Positions 62,001-64,000 of a stretch of DNA of 64,000 bases are shown here, piece after piece (the stretch's first letter is position 1; the number at the start of each line of letters is the position of its first letter). The stretch lies in assembly GCA_020635715.1 (NCBI GenBank), contig JACJZG010000003.1:1-64000 (forward strand), read 5' to 3'. Position numbers and translations under genes: made by a program. The stretch comes from Flavobacteriales bacterium (lineage in GTDB: Bacteria; Bacteroidota; Bacteroidia; Flavobacteriales_F; PHOS-HE28). The notes under the pieces were generated by a model. That model was given only the letters and a program-made list of their open reading frames with translations, was not told the DNA's origin and made no database searches.

Positions 62001-62800
62001 GCGATCAGATCCAGATCCGGAACATCGTGAACGCCTTCCCGCGCACGTATCGCACCTACGACAACTTCGACTTCGGCACGGTGAAAGGGTTCACCACCAC
62101 CTTCGATCTGCGGCAGACGGGGAATGTGTGGATGCGCGCCTCCTACACCCTGCAGTTCGCCGATGGTACGGGTTCGGGACCGACCACGGGCATCAACCTG
62201 ATCAATAGCGGTCAGCCGAACCTGCGGAACATCGCTCCTTTGAACTTCGATCAGCGTCACCGGTTCCAGACCACCTTCGACTTCCGCTATGGTGGTGGCA
62301 AGGATTACAACGGGCCAATGCTCTTCGGCAAGCCGATCCTGAGCCGGACAGGGCTTAACGTGGTGAGCATCCTCGGCAGTGGTACGCCTTACAGCCGTAG
62401 CAGCATCGTGTACAATGAAGGTGCGGATACGGGTAGCCGTGCCCTGGAAGGTACGTTGAACGGTTCCCGCTTGCCTTGGCAGTTCACCACCGACCTGCAG
62501 CTTGACCGCGACATCCCGCTCTCCTTCGGAGGCAAGGAGGGCGAGAAGGCGAAGAGCGCCGACCTGAACATCTACCTGTTGGTCACCAACGTGTTCAATA
62601 CCGAGAACATCACCGGTGCTTATCGTTTCACGGGCTCGCCCAACAACGATGGTTACCTGGCTTCCGCTCAGACCCAGCAGATCATCAATGGACAGACGGA
62701 TCCGGCATCGTTCCGGGACTTGTACGCCTTGAAGGTGAACAACCCGAACAACTACGGAGCCCCTCGCACCATTCGCCTGGGTGTCCGCTTCAACTTCTGA
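59015..62800 (+). CDS. TonB-dependent receptor, large (1261 residues)
   Basis: An outer-membrane receptor. Signal peptide STAVLSILTSMALVAQ; carboxypeptidase-regulatory-like domain (about 25-110: GSLKGTIKDKKSNEPLPFVN, ATDFDGGYFIKPLDPGNYDV); plug domain (about 135-240: AKMPGRSANSIATTVAG, SIRGSRTENTYYYIDGV, EEVQVITGGVPANFGDVTGG). A long barrel ends in APRTIRLGVRFNF. The size is that of large SusC-like or T9SS-associated receptors, but no SusD gene follows; instead a large exported protein begins 22 nt downstream. The ligand is unknown. ATG 59015 is preceded by TAAAACCTACCGTTG, the AAAACC start context found at the giant proteins. The 250 nt upstream carry no other gene. Confidence 0.9.
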   Translation: MLRRVFSTAVLSILTSMALVAQTGFGSLKGTIKDKKSNEPLPFVNVVVERNGTQVSGGATDFDGGYFIKPLDPGNYDVVVSYVGYQPYKQVGVVITNGKITFLDIGLSQGVELKEFEVVQYVVPLIDRDGGASGGTVTRDQIAKMPGRSANSIATTVAGASDAGTGGGVSIRGSRTENTYYYIDGVKVPAGAGTGLPKSAIEEVQVITGGVPANFGDVTGGLINITTRGPSRNFFGGFDYLTSGYKVGSDITDIVGLDKYAFNQLEASLSGPILFKKDSLGNKTKPLIGFFVSGQYTNVVDGSPSYLGDVRVRPEVRDQLLSNPAQLRPNGANDFILAYSSEYLRTSDIQELKTRQNAGEIRYLGSGKIDITTTPTINLTVGGSIDYSNRQDWNRDNSLLNAENNIRIKENTWRGFVKFTQRFINRSAEEEKRSAIQNAYYTLQLDYSQYRSQVEDFVHEDRFWDYGYVGKFQTLQAPQFEVTPNLNPQYLTQLGAQDTLVIFTPGTQNPDLASINTFYFNNMPQENFPGELLFGIPNPNYVGFRRNLVESQNRGVLWNGQRPRVIYNLWNSIGFIDAPNDAEFRKRLNDQVRFSAFGSADIGNHAVALGVEYEQLSQRRYNLAPVGLWTRGRGMVNTHLVWDYDNPTQIIDGGYNGLPDATFPYALTRRISSGDGQTNFDRNLRISLGLDPDGGDFIDLDAIDPDQLSLDLFSADELVNSGNSFVSYVGYDHLGNKITGKPSFSEFFTGKNDQGQYTRLQAPFEPIYMAGYLMDKFTFDDIIFNVGVRVDRYDANQPVLKDKYLFQEAYTAGSSVPNARIQEALDNRPSNIGDDFVVYVDNSTDPNKINGYRDGDTWYSPQGVQLSDGNSVLEAGEIKPYLVEGDKPQEISGSDLRQNGFKDYTPAVNVMPRVAFSFPISDEAVFFAHYDVLTQRPNAVQSRLDLVTMTYLGLTGDVVNNPDLKPTKTIDYELGFQQVLSKSSSLKIAAYYRELRDQIQIRNIVNAFPRTYRTYDNFDFGTVKGFTTTFDLRQTGNVWMRASYTLQFADGTGSGPTTGINLINSGQPNLRNIAPLNFDQRHRFQTTFDFRYGGGKDYNGPMLFGKPILSRTGLNVVSILGSGTPYSRSSIVYNEGADTGSRALEGTLNGSRLPWQFTTDLQLDRDIPLSFGGKEGEKAKSADLNIYLLVTNVFNTENITGAYRFTGSPNNDGYLASAQTQQIINGQTDPASFRDLYALKVNNPNNYGAPRTIRLGVRFNF

Positions 62801-62822
62801 TGTGATAGGAAAACGCAAGACC

Positions 62823-64000
62823 ATGAAAGCCTACACGAGAACCATATTGACCCGGGTGGTCGCACCGGCACTGCTTGTGGCCGCGGCCAGTCCATCCTTC
62901 GGCTGGAATCCGCCGGCAAGTGGTGCAGGGATGCAGGGCTTCCGCCCCAAGGCCGCCGCCTGCGTTCCCGCCTCTGACCGCACGACACTGGAGTACAACA
63001 ACGTGCGCGCCATCATCGAGAACGGCGGTAACATGTGGCAGCGACGTGGTGGCAACTCCCTCTCCGGCTATGAAGTGCCCAAGAGCACGGCGCCGGCAGC
63101 GCCCTTCAGCAATCCCAGCGCCATCTTCGCCGGTGGTCTGTGGATGGGTGGGATCTCCACGGACAACCAGCTGAAACTGGCGGCCGTGCTGTTCCGCGCG
63201 GAAGGCAACGATTTCTGGCCCGGCCCCCTGAACAACCAGAACGCATCGGTGGAGGCGGAGACCTGCCTTGCCTATGACCGGTTCTGGATCACGGAACGTG
63301 CCCAGGCCGAGACCTTCCTCCAGTATCGCCAGTGTCTTGACGACCCGGACTGCAACATCGATGAACTCTTCCCCGATGGATATTCCGTTCCCAGCTCATT
63401 CGTCACCTGGCCTGCTGAAGGGTCCATCGATCAAGGGCAGGACCTTTACCTGGCACCTTTCGTTGATGCCGACGGGGATGGTGTGTATGATCCGTTCTCG
63501 GGCGATTTCCCCGATTACGGCTTTGATGAGACCGTGGAACAATGCAAGAGCCGTCAGCGCGAGGATCCTGTGAACCTCTTCGGCGATTACAACATCTTCT
63601 GGATCTTCAACGATCGGGGTGATGTGCACACCGAGTCCTTCGGTGGTCAGGCCATCGGACTCGAGGTCCGGGCGCAGGCTTTCGCCTTCAGCTCGAACAA
63701 CGAGGTCAATAACATGACCTTCTACAACTTCACGGTCATCAACCAGGGCCAGCAGACACTGAACGATACCTATTTCGGCCACTTCATCGACCCGGACCTT
63801 GGCTGCTCGAACGATGACTTCGTAGGCTGCGATGTGCAGCGTGGTTTCGGTTTCGCTTACAACTGGGATGAGAATGACGAGGACTGTAACGGCGTGCCCG
63901 GCTACGGCCTGCAACCACCTGCGGTCGGTGTTGACTTCTTCGAGGGTCCTTACCAGGATGCGGATGGCATGGATAACCCCGGCCCCCAGAGCAGCCTGGA
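62823..64000 (+). CDS. Large exported protein, 3' end outside window
   Basis: The first 392 residues of a secreted protein of unknown total length. The signal peptide (TRVVAPALLVAAASPSFG, about 9-26) is followed by beta-rich sequence with repeated calcium-type loops (VDADGDGVYDPFSGDFPD, NWDENDEDCNG). It also contains FAGGLWMGGISTDNQLKLAA and DYNIFWIFNDRGDVHTES, which recur in large Bacteroidota T9SS substrates often found beside TonB-dependent receptors. A sorting domain at the missing C-terminus is expected but cannot be verified. The 22-nt gap after the receptor gene indicates co-transcription. Confidence 0.75.
   Translation, partial: MKAYTRTILTRVVAPALLVAAASPSFGWNPPASGAGMQGFRPKAAACVPASDRTTLEYNNVRAIIENGGNMWQRRGGNSLSGYEVPKSTAPAAPFSNPSAIFAGGLWMGGISTDNQLKLAAVLFRAEGNDFWPGPLNNQNASVEAETCLAYDRFWITERAQAETFLQYRQCLDDPDCNIDELFPDGYSVPSSFVTWPAEGSIDQGQDLYLAPFVDADGDGVYDPFSGDFPDYGFDETVEQCKSRQREDPVNLFGDYNIFWIFNDRGDVHTESFGGQAIGLEVRAQAFAFSSNNEVNNMTFYNFTVINQGQQTLNDTYFGHFIDPDLGCSNDDFVGCDVQRGFGFAYNWDENDEDCNGVPGYGLQPPAVGVDFFEGPYQDADGMDNPGPQSSL

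Noticed and set aside
59006..62824. A continuous antisense frame of about 1270 codons opposite the large TonB-dependent receptor
   Set aside because: It is the mirror of a well-supported receptor gene. Its protein is rich in Val, His, Leu and Arg without domain motifs, as expected from GC-biased third codon positions read on the other strand.

Overview
The window looks like chromosomal DNA of a high-GC member of the Bacteroidota, probably a Flavobacteriales-type lineage. The evidence is several exported proteins ending in type IX secretion (T9SS) type A sorting domains, atpD-atpC standing alone as a pair, TonB-dependent receptors with carboxypeptidase-regulatory N-termini, and promoters with the Bacteroidota -7 box (TAnnTTTG or TAnnTTCG). 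No rRNA, tRNA, IS element, prophage or CRISPR array was seen. The species cannot be named from the sequence.

Left part (1-10 kb): the end of alaS, an AlkD-like DNA glycosylase, a DUF5684-like membrane protein, a sigma-54-activator-like response regulator without a DNA-binding domain, and a 937-residue surface protein with dockerin-like repeats. A minus-strand run follows: ABC ATPase, ABC-2 permease, Ppx/GppA phosphatase and YitT membrane protein.

Centre (10-39 kb): the dominant feature is a set of four exported proteins on the minus strand (3407, 1959, 1562 and 941 residues). Their N-terminal parts are different mosaics of beta-sandwich, beta-helix, CUB-like, GEVED and PPC-like domains. All four end in the same module of about 470 residues plus a T9SS sorting domain, conserved even at DNA level. 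The first two also share a homologous 5' leader of at least 127 nt with identical internal spacing, and two of the four are followed by the same nested hairpin. This is the best candidate in the window for an under-described system: a locally expanded, co-expressed family of surface proteins with exchangeable front ends. Between the third and fourth members lie a DUF6567-like lipoprotein, a decayed T9SS gene, and small proteins of unknown function, mostly membrane.

Right-centre (39-57 kb): atpD-atpC; ribF, a leucine-rich-repeat protein and a PnuC-family transporter in one run; a lycopene cyclase; T9SS proteins; a NadR-like kinase; a hotdog thioesterase; and a TPP riboswitch directly upstream of a TonB-dependent receptor, which ties that receptor to uptake of thiamine or a precursor. 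Then come a TPR-containing adenylate cyclase, a divergent pair (GGGP synthase and a GT4 glycosyltransferase) whose promoters lie almost on their start codons, and ahcY with a clear promoter and terminator.

Right edge (57.9-64 kb): a Rieske-like lipoprotein with an incomplete ligand set, a small very basic exported protein, a 1261-residue TonB-dependent receptor and, 22 nt downstream, the start of a large exported protein that runs off the window.
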